Part shown: piece by piece, positions 15,638 through 24,625 of the stretch
Layout of the letters: each line of letters opens with the position of its first letter
Numbering within the stretch: position 1 is the stretch's first letter
Assembly: GCA_029984035.1 (NCBI GenBank)
Contig: JASBYJ010000001.1
Span: 337,615-401,614, forward strand
From: Conchiformibius sp.
Lineage (GTDB): Bacteria; Pseudomonadota; Gammaproteobacteria; Burkholderiales; Neisseriaceae
Length of the DNA: 64,000 bases
Reading direction: 5' to 3'
Translations under genes and position numbers: made by a program
The notes under the pieces: model-generated
Told to the model about the DNA's origin: nothing
The model's database searches: none
What the model saw: the letters and a program-made list of their open reading frames with translations, nothing else

Positions 15638-16579
15638 ATGAATATTCTGGAAAAATTAGTGATTGCCAGCAGGGAGAGTCCGCTGGCAATGTGGCAGGCG
15701 GAGCATATCCGCGACAAACTTAAAGAGCTTTATCCGCAATGCGAGGTGTCTATTTTGGGCATGACCACCCAAGGAGACCAAATTTTAGACAAAACTTTGT
15801 CTAAAATCGGCGGCAAAGGTCTGTTTATCAAAGAATTGGAAGTGGCATTGCAGGAAGAACGCGCCGATTTGGCGGTGCATTCGATTAAAGACGTGCCGAT
15901 GGAGCTGCCTGAAGGTTTTGTGTTGGCTGCCATCGGCGAGAGGGCCAATCCGTTTGACGCTTTTGTCTCCAACCGCTATTCGCGTTTGGAGGATTTGCCC
16001 GAAGGTGCGGTTGTGGGGACTTCCAGCTTGCGCCGTGAAGCGCAGTTGCGTGCGCGTTTTCCGCATTTGCAGATTAGACCTTTGCGCGGCAATGTCCAAA
16101 CCCGTTTGGCCAAGTTGGATAACGGGGATTACGATGCCATTATTTTGGCGGCGGCAGGTTTGGAACGTTTGGGCTTGAACGAACGTATCCGCAATATTTT
16201 GCCGCCGTCAGACAGTTTGCCCGCTGCAGGACAAGGGGCGTTGGGCATTGAAATTGCCGCGCACAGAACCGATTTGGTGGAAGTGTTGCTGCCTTTAAAC
16301 CATCCTAAAACGGCTGCATGCGTTACGGCCGAGCGTGCTTTGGCCAGAGCGTTGGGCGGCAGCTGCCAAGTGCCGTTGGCGGCATATTGCACCGCAGATG
16401 AGCAGGGCTTGCTGACTTTGAGCGGCTTGGTAGGTCATCCGGACGGTTCTCATACTTTGACGGCACAGGCGCAGGCTCCTGCCGTATATGCCGATGCTTT
16501 GGGGCGTGCGGTTGCCAAACAGTTGGAAAACGACGGTGCGAAAGAATTGATTGAAGCGGTATTGGCGGAAAGCTGTTGA
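15638..16579 (+). CDS. hemC: Hydroxymethylbilane synthase (porphobilinogen deaminase)
   Basis: HemC polymerises four porphobilinogen units in heme synthesis. The 313-residue protein has the family N-terminus LVIASRESPLAMWQAEHI, the catalytic-loop aspartate region HSIKDVPMELPEGF, the arginine-rich SSLRREAQLRARFP, and the cofactor-binding cysteine in GGSCQVPLAAY near residue 245. The start at 15638 keeps the conserved N-terminus with four extra residues. No other hem gene is adjacent. A bidirectional terminator separates it from the convergent ridA. Confidence 0.96.
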   Translation: MNILEKLVIASRESPLAMWQAEHIRDKLKELYPQCEVSILGMTTQGDQILDKTLSKIGGKGLFIKELEVALQEERADLAVHSIKDVPMELPEGFVLAAIGERANPFDAFVSNRYSRLEDLPEGAVVGTSSLRREAQLRARFPHLQIRPLRGNVQTRLAKLDNGDYDAIILAAAGLERLGLNERIRNILPPSDSLPAAGQGALGIEIAAHRTDLVEVLLPLNHPKTAACVTAERALARALGGSCQVPLAAYCTADEQGLLTLSGLVGHPDGSHTLTAQAQAPAVYADALGRAVAKQLENDGAKELIEAVLAESC

Positions 16580-16617
16580 AGTTGAAATGACCGCTATTTG
16601 AGCGTGTAAGCCGAATA

Positions 16618-16663
16618 AAAAGGCTGCCTGAAAACTTTTGTTATGGTTTTCAGGCAGCCTTTT
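16618..16663. terminator. Bidirectional terminator between hemC and ridA
   Basis: AAAAGGCTGCCTGAAAAC (16618-16635) pairs perfectly with GTTTTCAGGCAGCCTTTT (16646-16663). The hairpin is an inverted uptake-sequence pair serving two convergent genes. Confidence 0.88.
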
Positions 16664-16707
16664 GTTTGATATCCGTTGACGGAGTGTTTATCAACGGCGC
16701 ATATGGA

Positions 16708-17091
16708 TTATGGTAATACCATAACCGCTTCCGCTTCTACCAATACGTTGCGCGGCAGGGCGGCTACACCGACTGCCGCACGGGCGGGATAGGGTTGGGC
16801 GAAGTATTGGGCCATCACTTGATTGAAGACGGCGAAGTCGGATAAATCGGTCAGATAAGCGTTTAATTTAACGATATCGTTCAGGCTGCCGCCTGCCGCT
16901 TCGCATACTGCACGCAGGTTTTTGAAAACTTGATGCGCCTGTTCTTCAAAATGTTCGGACACCGTTTGCATGGTTTGCGGGTCTAAGGGGATTTGTCCGC
17001 TGAGATAAACGGTATTGCCGGCGCGCACGGCTTGGCTGTATGCGCCGATGGCGGCAGGGGCGTTGTCGGAATGAATGATGGTTTTGCTCAT
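16708..17091 (-). CDS. ridA: RidA family 2-iminobutanoate/2-iminopropanoate deaminase
   Basis: RidA hydrolyses reactive enamines/imines released by PLP enzymes such as threonine dehydratase. The 127-residue chorismate-mutase-like fold contains the typical PAAIGAYSQAV start, YLSGQIPLDP, and the catalytic arginine in YPARAAVGVAALP followed by EAEAVM. Length and motifs are canonical. It sits 36 bases downstream of gltX on the same strand, so the two may be co-transcribed. Confidence 0.93.
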   Translation of the reverse strand: MSKTIIHSDNAPAAIGAYSQAVRAGNTVYLSGQIPLDPQTMQTVSEHFEEQAHQVFKNLRAVCEAAGGSLNDIVKLNAYLTDLSDFAVFNQVMAQYFAQPYPARAAVGVAALPRNVLVEAEAVMVLP

Positions 17092-17127
17092 GTTTTGTCC
17101 TTATGGTGAAAATAAAATAAACGGAGA

Positions 17128-18522
17128 TTATCCGCGCAGGCGTTTCAATACTTCGTCTTTACCGATTAAAGCCAATACGACATCAACGGAAGGCGTTTTG
17201 GCTGTTCCGCACACTGCCAAACGCAACGGCATGCCCAATTTGCCCATTTTGATGTTTTCTTCATCGCAAAACGGTTTGAACAAATCGTGAATGCTTTCTG
17301 CCGTCCAATCGCTTAAACCGTTCAATTTGTCGGCAAAACGCAGCATACGCGCGGCGGCTTCGTCATCCCAATGTTTGGCAACGTCTGCGGTGTCCGGCGT
17401 GGCTTTGCGGTAGAAATAGGCGCATTCGGCGGCCAATGCGTTGAGGTCTTGGGCGCGGTCTTTTACCAATGCCAATACATCGGTCAGGGCGGGGCTGCCT
17501 GAAATACGGACGCCTTGTTTTTCCAGACGCGGCAAAACCAGTTGCGCCAATTTTTCGTTATCGCAGGCTTTGATGTGTTCGCCGTTAGTCCACAACAGTT
17601 TTTTAGCATCCATGCGGCTGGCTGAAGGAGAGACGTCTTTCAGTTCGAACCATTGGGTAAATTGCTGCATGGTGAAAAATTCGTCGTCGCCGTGCGCCCA
17701 GCCCAAACGTGCCAAGTAGTTGAGCATGGCTTCGGGCAAAATACCCATTTCGTCAAACTCGGTGATGGCTACGGTGTCGCCGCTGCGTTTGGAGATTTTT
17801 TTGCCTTGTTCGTTCAAAATCATCGGCAAGTGGGCGAATTCAGGCAGCTTTGCACCTAGTGCTTTGAAAATATTGATTTGTTTCGGGGTGTTGTTTACGT
17901 GGTCGTCGCCGCGGATAACGTGGGTGATGCCCATGTCGTAGTCGTCTGCCACGACACAGAAGTTGTAGGTGGGCGTACCGTCTGCACGGGCGATAATCAG
18001 GTCGTCCAGTGCGGAATTGGGAATGCTGATTTCGCCTTTTACCAAATCCTGCCAGGCCGTTACACCGTCCAGCGGCATTTTGAAGCGGACAACCGGCTCG
18101 CGTCCCGCAGGGATTTCAGGCAGCGTTTTGCCGTTTTCGGGACGCCAGCGGCGGTCGTAAGTGGCGGTGCCTTCCCGTTCCGCTTTTTCGCGCATTTGCG
18201 CCAATTCTTCTTTGCTGCAATAGCAATAGTAGGCGTGTCCCTGTTCTAAAAGTTGTTTTACCAGAGCTTTGTAGCGGTCGAAATTTTGGGTTTGGTAAAC
18301 GATATTGTCGGCGTTGTCGGGGTGTAATCCGACCCATTGCATGCCGTTTAAAATGATTTCTACGGATTCTGCGCTGGAACGTTCCAAGTCGGTGTCTTCG
18401 ATTCTCAGCAGGAACTCTCCTCCGTGATGTCGGGCAAATGCCCATGAATACAAGGCGGTACGCACACCGCCGATGTGCAGGTAACCTGTGGGGCTGGGGG
18501 CGAAACGGGTTTTAACGGTCAT
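17128..18522 (-). CDS. gltX: Glutamyl-tRNA synthetase
   Basis: GltX charges tRNA-Glu (and, where GatCAB exists, tRNA-Gln) with glutamate. The 464-residue class I synthetase shows the HIGH motif in SPTGYLHIGGVRTAL at residues 9-23 and the KMSKS equivalent KKISKRSG near 250. Cysteine residues in AYYCYCSKEEL match the zinc-binding region of the bacterial enzyme. Length is typical. Start ATG at 18522 begins right at the conserved TRFAPSPTG, so it is secure. Confidence 0.97.
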   Translation of the reverse strand: MTVKTRFAPSPTGYLHIGGVRTALYSWAFARHHGGEFLLRIEDTDLERSSAESVEIILNGMQWVGLHPDNADNIVYQTQNFDRYKALVKQLLEQGHAYYCYCSKEELAQMREKAEREGTATYDRRWRPENGKTLPEIPAGREPVVRFKMPLDGVTAWQDLVKGEISIPNSALDDLIIARADGTPTYNFCVVADDYDMGITHVIRGDDHVNNTPKQINIFKALGAKLPEFAHLPMILNEQGKKISKRSGDTVAITEFDEMGILPEAMLNYLARLGWAHGDDEFFTMQQFTQWFELKDVSPSASRMDAKKLLWTNGEHIKACDNEKLAQLVLPRLEKQGVRISGSPALTDVLALVKDRAQDLNALAAECAYFYRKATPDTADVAKHWDDEAAARMLRFADKLNGLSDWTAESIHDLFKPFCDEENIKMGKLGMPLRLAVCGTAKTPSVDVVLALIGKDEVLKRLRG

Positions 18523-18859
18523 TTCTGGTATCCGTGAAAAGTAGTAGGAAACGGCTTATTTTAACCGATTGTACGGCGGCGGATGTGCAGTTTTGCGGAA
18601 AGGACAAAAGGATATCGGTTGGGATAGCCGGAGGCATTACGGATGGAATTAAAGTTATTTCACTAAATTTCTTGCCAGATGGGGGCGGCTGTTTCAAAAT
18701 AGCCGCAAATGTTAATTTATGTTGCCTATGTCGGCATGATTTTGCGGCAGACGCATATTGTTTGAAATGATGCTTCGGTAATTTTATCGATTTTGGTTTT
18801 TAGAATAAAAATAGAAAATTTTTGAAATATGATGATTCTTAATTTCTACTATAAGTTAT
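18523..18859. other. Gap upstream of gltX
   Basis: No supported gene. A frame of 78 codons on the plus strand (18534-18770) has no family resemblance. An inverted repeat GCGGCT/AGCCGC occurs at 18685-18706 without a T-run. The right part is AT-rich and leads into a gene fragment. Confidence 0.4.
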
Positions 18860-19090
18860 TTGGAACATACTTTAGGTGCCTGCGGTGCGTTGGAATCATG
18901 GTTTGCCATAGAAATGATGCGCCATAATTGGTTTGCGCCCACACTGAATCTGGACAATCCGGATCCGAGATGCGGCAATGTCGATTATATTATGGGTAGC
19001 GGCAGGAAAATCGAAACGGAGTATGTGTTGAATAATAATTTTGCTTTTGGAGGGGTGAATACTTCGTTGGTGTTTCGGAGGATAGATTGA
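18860..19090 (+). pseudogene. C-terminal fragment of a beta-ketoacyl-ACP synthase
   Basis: The 76 codons EHTLGACGALESWFAIEMM to NTSLVFRR match the C-terminal end of FabF/FabB-type condensing enzymes: the His of the GHTLGA motif, the PTLNLDNPDP segment, and NNFAFGGVN that follows the third catalytic position. About 80% of the enzyme, including the active-site cysteine domain, is missing, and the fragment has no ATG or ribosome site (only a TTG). It is a decayed remnant, perhaps of an aryl-polyene or fatty-acid synthase gene. The glycine before the catalytic histidine is replaced by glutamate. Confidence 0.75.
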
Positions 19091-19130
19091 GTATTTTCAG
19101 CCCAGATGGTTGCAAACTGTAATTCCCGTA

Positions 19131-19157
19131 AGGCTGCCTGAAGTTTTCAGGCAGCCT
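19131..19157. terminator. Inverted uptake-sequence pair
   Basis: AGGCTGCCTGAA (19131-19142) pairs with TTCAGGCAGCCT (19146-19157), just 3' of the DUF2459 gene on the minus strand and after the synthase fragment on the plus strand. The T-runs are weak. Confidence 0.55.
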
Positions 19158-19161
19158 GTTT

Positions 19162-19836
19162 TCAATCGTAAACAGCGAGCAGATTATAGGCAAACGGTGT
19201 CCATATCACGGCAGGCAAACCGCTTTGTTTCAAGCGTTCGTTCGTCCAAGTATTGCAAGTGTAAAACAAATGGTAACGCCCTTTGGCTTGATAAAAGGCA
19301 TCGTTGCTGCTGTAGTGTGTACCGGCAACAGGCAGAGTGGCACCGTATTCGTTTGTTTGAAAATACGGACGGATTTGCGCTGTCAAACGTTCGTATTCGG
19401 TTTTGCTTAAAGTCAGGAGCATAGTGCGGTTGCCGCGGGACGGCTCGCGGGAGAGAAAGCTGACGTGTATCAGGCTGCCGTCCATGCCGCTTATGGCCCG
19501 CAGTGCGGCAGCCGCGCTCAAGTCGCGCCATTCCCTTACGTTCAGATAAAAGTCGCGACTGCCCCATCCTATTGCAACATATTCGGCGGTTCTGCCGCTG
19601 AGGCTGTGTGCGGGATTAACGACTTCATGCCAATCAAATACGGCATTCTTCATAGGGACAATGATATCGGTGTGTACGCCGTTGCTGTGCAAATAAACGC
19701 GTATGCTTTCGTCATCGCGGTTGCGGTCGGCATGAACCTCTATGCCGCCCAGCAGCAATGCCGACAAGACATATGTACACGCTGTGCCCGTGAGCAGCAA
19801 AACGCTGCGCAGCAGAAGCGAAAACAGCCGTTTCAC
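19162..19836 (-). CDS. DUF2459 (TIGR02117) family membrane-anchored protein
   Basis: The function of this family is unknown. The product has a hydrophobic N-terminal anchor (LFSLLLRSVLLLTGTACTYVLSALLLGG), then a periplasmic domain with conserved-looking segments YLHSNGVHTDIIVP, IGWGSRDFYLN, GTHYSSNDAFYQAKGRYHLFYTCNTWTNE. The His/Cys-containing motifs resemble a papain-like or transglutaminase-like fold, which is only inference. The frame is open to 19887, overlapping the preceding bolA gene by 47 bases; a GTG at 19836, four bases after the bolA stop, gives a normal signal-anchor start (MKRLFSLLL when initiated) and is preferred. Confidence 0.75.
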   Translation of the reverse strand: MKRLFSLLLRSVLLLTGTACTYVLSALLLGGIEVHADRNRDDESIRVYLHSNGVHTDIIVPMKNAVFDWHEVVNPAHSLSGRTAEYVAIGWGSRDFYLNVREWRDLSAAAALRAISGMDGSLIHVSFLSREPSRGNRTMLLTLSKTEYERLTAQIRPYFQTNEYGATLPVAGTHYSSNDAFYQAKGRYHLFYTCNTWTNERLKQSGLPAVIWTPFAYNLLAVYD

Positions 19837-19840
19837 GGCT

Positions 19841-20092
19841 TCAGGCAGCCTGTCGCGCCGTCCATTCGGCGGGAGTCGCGGCAACACTGATAGACAGGGC
19901 GTGCAATTCGTTGCTTGCCAGTTGTGCGGATAAGCCGTCTTTAATCAGGCGGTGGCGTGCGAGACGGGTTTTGCCTTCAAAGGCGTGCGAGACGATTTCG
20001 GCGAAAAAATGATGGCCGTCGCCTTCCACAACAAGGTGTTCGCAAGGAACGATGTCGGCAATCAGTGCGCGGACGTGTTCGGTGGTGAGCAT
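19841..20092 (-). CDS. BolA/IbaG family protein
   Basis: BolA-type proteins work with monothiol glutaredoxins in iron-sulfur trafficking; the IbaG branch is the short form. The 83-residue product has the class II KH-like fold with EHVRALIADIVPCEHLVVEGDGHHFFAEIVS, the conserved histidine region and KTRLARHRLIKDGL. The frame opens upstream to 20275, but AAGGAA before the ATG at 20092 and the family N-terminus set the start. The last residues and stop (Gln-Ala-Ala-stop) are an uptake sequence. The DUF2459 gene follows almost without gap. Confidence 0.88.
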   Translation of the reverse strand: MLTTEHVRALIADIVPCEHLVVEGDGHHFFAEIVSHAFEGKTRLARHRLIKDGLSAQLASNELHALSISVAATPAEWTARQAA

Positions 20093-20247
20093 GGCGGTGA
20101 ATTCCTTATAAGCGGGAGAGTTATTATGCAAGTTGAAAGATGGTAATCGGAGCAACGGCAGGCTGCCTGAAACAATAAACAGGCGCAGGCAAGGACTACA
20201 ACCGGGCAGCCTGGCAATAAGTGCATTGCTGTAATCATGTATTAATA

Positions 20248-20283
20248 TAAAAACAGCATAGTCATGAAAGACCATGCTGTTTT
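20248..20283 (-). terminator. Terminator after tRNA-Ser
   Basis: AAAACAGCAT (20250-20259) pairs with ATGCTGTTTT (20274-20283), with an inner GTC/GAC extension; on the minus strand it ends in T5. It lies about 40 bases past the tRNA 3' end. Confidence 0.8.
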
Positions 20284-20324
20284 ATATGATTTTAAACGTT
20301 ATTAGAAACGTCTAAAAAATTAAG

Positions 20325-20415
20325 TGGCGGAGAGGAAGGGATTCGAACCCTCGATACGCTATTCACGTATACACGCTTTCCAGGCGTGCGACTTCAACCA
20401 CTCATCCACCTCTCC
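20325..20415 (-). tRNA. tRNA-Ser (anticodon GGA)
   Basis: The minus strand starts GGAGAGGTGGATGAGTGG and ends CCTCTCCGCCA. The anticodon loop CTGGAAA carries GGA. The long variable arm typical of serine tRNA and an encoded CCA are present (91 nt). Confidence 0.97.
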
Positions 20416-20598
20416 GGATGAAAGCGCGTGAGTATAGCGAATTATCCTTGCCGCAGCAAGTGCCTGTGTTTCAGACAATTGGAAAACCGTACTATTCATG
20501 AGAAAAACCATTGAATATGATTAACGGTTAGGAGCTTTGTATTTTGTTTTTTCGCTTATATATCAGTTTCTAATTAGAGATTGCAATACAAGGCGGCT

Positions 20599-21444
20599 TC
20601 ATGGTTTATTGTTTGCACGCTTGCGGTGTTCCCGAAGTTTCCTAACCAACAGCCATTTCAGTCGGATACGTACATCATACCCCACTGAACCGGCTCCCAG
20701 TAGGAACAATATTGCTGCAACAGGCAAAGTGAAGTGGTAGGAAATATTGGTATAGCCCCAAGTACCGATAATGCCGCCGCCGACAAAGCCCAGCAGCATG
20801 CCGATCAGCAATTTCATTTTCGGGCGGTTTACTTTCACATTGGGTAAACGGGGGTTGTTACTGCGGCTGTAATACAGAACTTTGGAAAGTTCGATTCCCA
20901 AATCGGTAACCGTGCCGGTCATATGGGTGGAACGGATGACGCTGCCTGAAAGTACGGTCATCACTGTGTTGTGCATGCCCATAATAAAGCACAGCAGCAA
21001 TAATGTAGGATGAAATACCGAGAAACCGCGCGACAGTGCAATGCCAAACAGTCCGAACAGCAGCAAATAAACCGCTTCAAACCACATGGATAATCCATAG
21101 CCGCTGCGGAAACGTTGCCGTTTCGTCCACAAAATAATCCAATTGGCATGAGCCGCCCCTAATATGAAGGCAACTACACCCGCCATAGTTGTCAAGGCGC
21201 CCGTCCACATTCCCGCATGGATTTGGTCTGCCGCGTGGGAAAGTGCGCCGCTGACATGGGAAGTGTAATTATTGACGGCAAAAAAACCGCCCGCATTGAT
21301 TGCTCCGGCTAAAAAGGACATTAAATAACCAAGCAGACGAAACCGAAAATCGGAAATCTGCCCGTCATGAAGATAAGGTTTATCTGATTGCCAAAAGGGA
21401 TGGTAGGTGAATTTTTTTCGATGGCGTGGAAATGTCGGAGGCAT
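20599..21444 (-). CDS. YoaK (DUF1275) family membrane protein
   Basis: YoaK-type proteins are six- to seven-helix inner-membrane proteins of unknown transport function. The product has six or more hydrophobic segments, the family opening FRLLGYLMSFLAGAINAGGFFAVNNYTSHVSG, the second-half motif MGMHNTVMTVLSGSVIRSTHMTGTVTDLG, and a basic C-terminal tail. The frame is open to 21486; neither start has a good ribosome site, and the ATG at 21444 gives the shorter, more usual N-terminus. The gene is isolated between two tRNA genes. Confidence 0.78.
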   Translation of the reverse strand: MPPTFPRHRKKFTYHPFWQSDKPYLHDGQISDFRFRLLGYLMSFLAGAINAGGFFAVNNYTSHVSGALSHAADQIHAGMWTGALTTMAGVVAFILGAAHANWIILWTKRQRFRSGYGLSMWFEAVYLLLFGLFGIALSRGFSVFHPTLLLLCFIMGMHNTVMTVLSGSVIRSTHMTGTVTDLGIELSKVLYYSRSNNPRLPNVKVNRPKMKLLIGMLLGFVGGGIIGTWGYTNISYHFTLPVAAILFLLGAGSVGYDVRIRLKWLLVRKLREHRKRANNKP

Positions 21445-21820
21445 AGCGTGCCAAATAGAAGCGAAACAAATACAGAACACTATCATAAAATTTTCGCGAA
21501 GAACAACCGGAAACCAATTAAATTTGCAGAGCGTTATGTTTTTTGTGTACTGTATAAATATGCAAGGTTGGGTTGTCTGTTCTGGGTTGTTTTGTTTCTG
21601 ATGCCAAGAGCAGTAGGGATATGGATTCTTATCAGAACAAGGGTTGTAAGTGGTAGTCAGGAAGAAATATCAAACGACGATTAATACTTAAACCGAGATT
21701 GGCTTAATTGAGATGAAAAAACGGTATTAAATAATTTTTAAAGTGTGAAAAATGTAAAATCAGAAAAAGTATCTTTTAAAATAAAATGGTTGCTTGATTT
21801 TGTGAAACTTTATAAAACGA
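21445..21820. other. AT-rich gap upstream of the YoaK gene
   Basis: Open frames here are short and show no family likeness. I see no uptake-sequence pair except the terminator at its right end, and no clear promoter. Confidence 0.35.
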
Positions 21821-21850
21821 AAAAAAGCAGCCTGAAAAGGCTGCTTTTTT
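21821..21850 (-). terminator. Terminator after tRNA-Leu
   Basis: AAAAAAGCAGCC (21821-21832) pairs with GGCTGCTTTTTT (21839-21850). It is symmetrical, so active on the minus strand just after the tRNA. The loop and stem keep part of an uptake sequence (GCAGCCTGAAA). Confidence 0.85.
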
Positions 21851-21856
21851 ATAGGG

Positions 21857-21941
21857 TGGTGCGGACGGAGAGACTCGAACTCTCACACCTTGCGGCGCCA
21901 GAACCTAAATCTGGTGCGTCTACCAATTTCGCCACGTCCGC
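21857..21941 (-). tRNA. tRNA-Leu (anticodon TAG)
   Basis: The minus strand reads GCGGACGTGGCGAAATTGGT and ends GTCCGCACCA. The anticodon loop TTTAGGT carries TAG, and a long variable arm is present. CCA is encoded (85 nt). Confidence 0.97.
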
Positions 21942-22067
21942 GTAAAGATTAAAGGATGGGATTATACGCTGGCTGTGTACAAATGCAATGTGCAGTAATT
22001 GATGTTATGAGATTTTCTATTAAGGGTTATGTTGGAATATGGTTATTGCCCTGCATCTTAGCAATTG

Positions 22068-22790
22068 CTAAAAATCCCCCCACAGTGTCTGCATGGCAGC
22101 TATGGCGGCTAGGGATGCGGTTTCGGTACGCAGGATGCGTTTCCCGAGTGTTACGCTATGAAAGCCTGCTTGTTCGGCGGCTTGTTCTTCTTGTGTCGTC
22201 CAGCCGCCTTCCGGTCCGATGAGCAGGCGTATGCTTTCAGGCTGCCTGAAATCTTTTAGTCTGCGGGCTCGGTGCAATCCCATCAGTAGGTTGAGGCTGT
22301 TGTCTTTCGGTAATTCTTTGATATATTGATTGAAGTTGATAATCGGATGAACTGTGGGAACGGTGTTGCGTCCGCTTTGTTCGCAGGCGGCAATGACGAT
22401 ATCCTGCCAGCGTTGTATGCGTTTGTCGGCGCGTTCGCCGCTCAGTCGGACTGTACAGCGTTCGCTGATAACGGGGTGAATGGCGGTGATGCCGAGTTCA
22501 ACGCTTTTTTGCAGGGTGAAATCCATGCGTTCGCCAGACGAAACCGCTTGTATCAATGTGATGGATAACGGACTTTCGAGGCTGATGTGTTCGATGTCGG
22601 TGATGCGGCATTGTGCGTGGCGTTTGCCTTGTTCGGTGAGTTCGGCATGGTATTGGCAGCCGTTGCCGTCAAAAAGGGTAAGCGTTGTGCCTGTTTTGAG
22701 GCGCAATACTTGGATATGGCGGACGATAGGTTCGGGCAAATCAATATGTTGCCCGACTGCGAAAGTGTGGGGATGGTAAAAACGCGGCAT
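22068..22790 (-). CDS. rsmE: 16S rRNA (uracil1498-N3)-methyltransferase
   Basis: RsmE methylates U1498 of 16S rRNA using SAM. The 240-residue SPOUT enzyme begins MPRFYHPHTFAVGQHIDLPE with the PUA-like N-terminal domain, has QKSVELGITAIHPVISERC and the knot motifs LLIGPEGGWTTQEE and VTLGKRILRTETASLAAIA, all characteristic. Length is normal. An uptake sequence inside is read as FRQPESI just before the knot. It is divergent from the inositol-phosphatase gene with a 38-62 base gap that must hold both promoters. Confidence 0.95.
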   Translation of the reverse strand: MPRFYHPHTFAVGQHIDLPEPIVRHIQVLRLKTGTTLTLFDGNGCQYHAELTEQGKRHAQCRITDIEHISLESPLSITLIQAVSSGERMDFTLQKSVELGITAIHPVISERCTVRLSGERADKRIQRWQDIVIAACEQSGRNTVPTVHPIINFNQYIKELPKDNSLNLLMGLHRARRLKDFRQPESIRLLIGPEGGWTTQEEQAAEQAGFHSVTLGKRILRTETASLAAIAAMQTLWGDF

Positions 22791-22852
22791 TTTATGTAGC
22801 GGTTAAAAATGATACTATTGAAATTTGCATGGATTTTATCAAAAACTGTTTT

Positions 22853-23647
22853 ATGAAACCGATTGTTTTGCTGCAAAATTTGGTGCATGAAGTGGCTCGA
22901 GCCGAAATTATGCCGTGTTTTATGACGGTTTCCGCTTTGCGTAAGCACGACGGCAGTATGCTTTCGCAGGCGGATTTGGCGGCACAGGCGGCATTCGAGG
23001 CAGGGCTGCCTGAAATTATTGATGCGCCTGTGTTGGGCGAGGAAATGACGGTAGAGGAGCAGCATCGTCTTTGGCATGCTTCAGGTTCGGGGCTGTGGGT
23101 GCTGGACCCGATAGACGGCACCAATAATTTCATCAGCGGTATTCCGCATTTTGCCGTGTCGGTGGCGTTTGTGCAGCAGGGCAGAGCACAATTGGGCGTG
23201 GTATATAATCCTGTTTCGGGCGAATGCTATTATGCGGAACGGGGGCAGGGGGCGTTTTTGAACGGCAGGCCGCTGCCTTTGCGCCATGCGCCGAAAAAGC
23301 TGCATGAGGCGGTGGCCGGTGTGGAAGTCAAACGTTTGCGCTCGGGACGTTTGGTGAACAGTGTGAACAATTTCGCGCCGTTCGGCACCTTGCGCTGTAT
23401 GGGCAGCAGCACTTTGGATTGGTGTTATTTGGCGGCGGGACGTTACGATGTTTATGTGCACGGCGGACAGAACTTGTGGGATTATGCTGCCGGCGCCCTG
23501 ATTTTTGAAGAATCAGGCGGTTATATGGATACTTTGGAAGGCGATGATTTCTGGAGCGGACATCATGCTTTCCAGCGTTCGGTGATTGCGGCGGGAGACA
23601 GGGAGCTGTTTCTGAAATGGCGCGATTGGATTCGGAAAAATCAATAA
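22853..23647 (+). CDS. Inositol monophosphatase family protein
   Basis: A magnesium-dependent phosphatase of the IMPase superfamily (SuhB/CysQ relatives). Metal ligands are seen in GEEM near residue 61, DPIDGTNNF and LWDYAAG; the substrate loop GRPLPL is also typical. The frame starts at 22829, but ATG 22853 (MKPIVLLQNLVHEVARA) gives the usual family N-terminus; neither has a strong ribosome site. Whether it acts on inositol phosphate, as SuhB in rRNA antitermination, or on PAP cannot be decided here. The patatin gene follows 52 bases later. Confidence 0.85.
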   Translation: MKPIVLLQNLVHEVARAEIMPCFMTVSALRKHDGSMLSQADLAAQAAFEAGLPEIIDAPVLGEEMTVEEQHRLWHASGSGLWVLDPIDGTNNFISGIPHFAVSVAFVQQGRAQLGVVYNPVSGECYYAERGQGAFLNGRPLPLRHAPKKLHEAVAGVEVKRLRSGRLVNSVNNFAPFGTLRCMGSSTLDWCYLAAGRYDVYVHGGQNLWDYAAGALIFEESGGYMDTLEGDDFWSGHHAFQRSVIAAGDRELFLKWRDWIRKNQ

Positions 23648-23699
23648 AATGTGTTGAACGGATTTTCAGGCTGCCTGAAAAACAATTAAAGGAAAAACA

Positions 23700-24569
23700 A
23701 TGAAAAAAGTATTGGCTATAAGCATATTGTCGGTGTTGTTGGGTGCTTGTGCAACAAATATGCCATCGCCATCGGCGGATGTTCAAAAACCGCGTGCGAT
23801 TGTGGCATTGGCTTTGGGCGGCGGCGCATCTAAAGGATTTGCCCATATTGGCGTCATCAAGGTTTTGAAGGAAAACAATATTCCTGTGCATATTGTTACG
23901 GGAACAAGCGCGGGTGCGGTGGTGGGCAGTCTGTATGCTTCGGGTATGTCGCCCGACCGTATGGAATTGGAAGCGGAGATGTTGGACAAATCCGATGTGG
24001 TGGATTTAACTTTATCCTCCAAAGGCTTTATCAAAGGAGAGAAATTGCAGGCTTGGATTAACCGCAAAGTTAAAAACCAACCGATGGAAAAATTTCCGAT
24101 ACGTTTCGGTGCGGTGGCAACCGAGTTTTCCAGCGGCAATATGACGGTGTTCAACAGCGGCAATACGGGACAGGCGGTGCGTGCCAGCGCCAGTATTCCC
24201 AATGTGTTTTTGCCCGTGCAAATCAGCGGCCGCCAGTATGTCGATGGCGGATTGTCGGCACCTGTACCCGTATCCGCCGCAAAGAGAATGGGGGCGAATT
24301 TCGTGATTGCCGTGGATATTTCTGCAAAACCCGAAGCGATGAATTCAGGCAGCGGATTTTGGTCGCAATTGGACCAAAGTCTGAATATTATGAGTACGGC
24401 GGCGTTAAACAGCGAATTGGCGCAGGCTCAGGTCGTGATTAAACCCCAAGTGCAAAAATTGGGTGCTGTGGGCGGTTTCGAACAGAAAGAATTTGCCGTG
24501 AAACTGGGTGAAAGTGCCGCCCGTGCAGCGTTGCCGAAAATTAAGGCGGAATTGGCGAAATACCGCTGA
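23700..24569 (+). CDS. Patatin-like phospholipase lipoprotein
   Basis: The 289-residue product has a lipoprotein signal with lipobox LLGAC (Cys19 or so) and a patatin catalytic domain: oxyanion loop GGGASKGFAHIG, nucleophile serine in GTSAGA, and catalytic aspartate in VDGGLSAPVPV. It should be a serine acyl hydrolase anchored in the periplasm or outer membrane, resembling RssA-like NTE proteins with a signal. AAAGGA precedes the ATG. A bidirectional terminator separates it from convergent pqiC. Its substrate is unknown; membrane phospholipids are the usual guess. Confidence 0.88.
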   Translation: MKKVLAISILSVLLGACATNMPSPSADVQKPRAIVALALGGGASKGFAHIGVIKVLKENNIPVHIVTGTSAGAVVGSLYASGMSPDRMELEAEMLDKSDVVDLTLSSKGFIKGEKLQAWINRKVKNQPMEKFPIRFGAVATEFSSGNMTVFNSGNTGQAVRASASIPNVFLPVQISGRQYVDGGLSAPVPVSAAKRMGANFVIAVDISAKPEAMNSGSGFWSQLDQSLNIMSTAALNSELAQAQVVIKPQVQKLGAVGGFEQKEFAVKLGESAARAALPKIKAELAKYR

Positions 24570-24625
24570 CAACTTGGCGTAAACCGATACCTTGTGCGTG
24601 CTGGCGCGGTTTATGACGGGTATTG

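Noticed and set aside
18534..18770. 78-codon frame upstream of gltX
   Set aside because: No motif and no ribosome site; composition looks non-coding.
21745..21945. Plus-strand frame of 66 codons over the tRNA-Leu region
   Set aside because: Its second half is the complement of the tRNA, a common false call.
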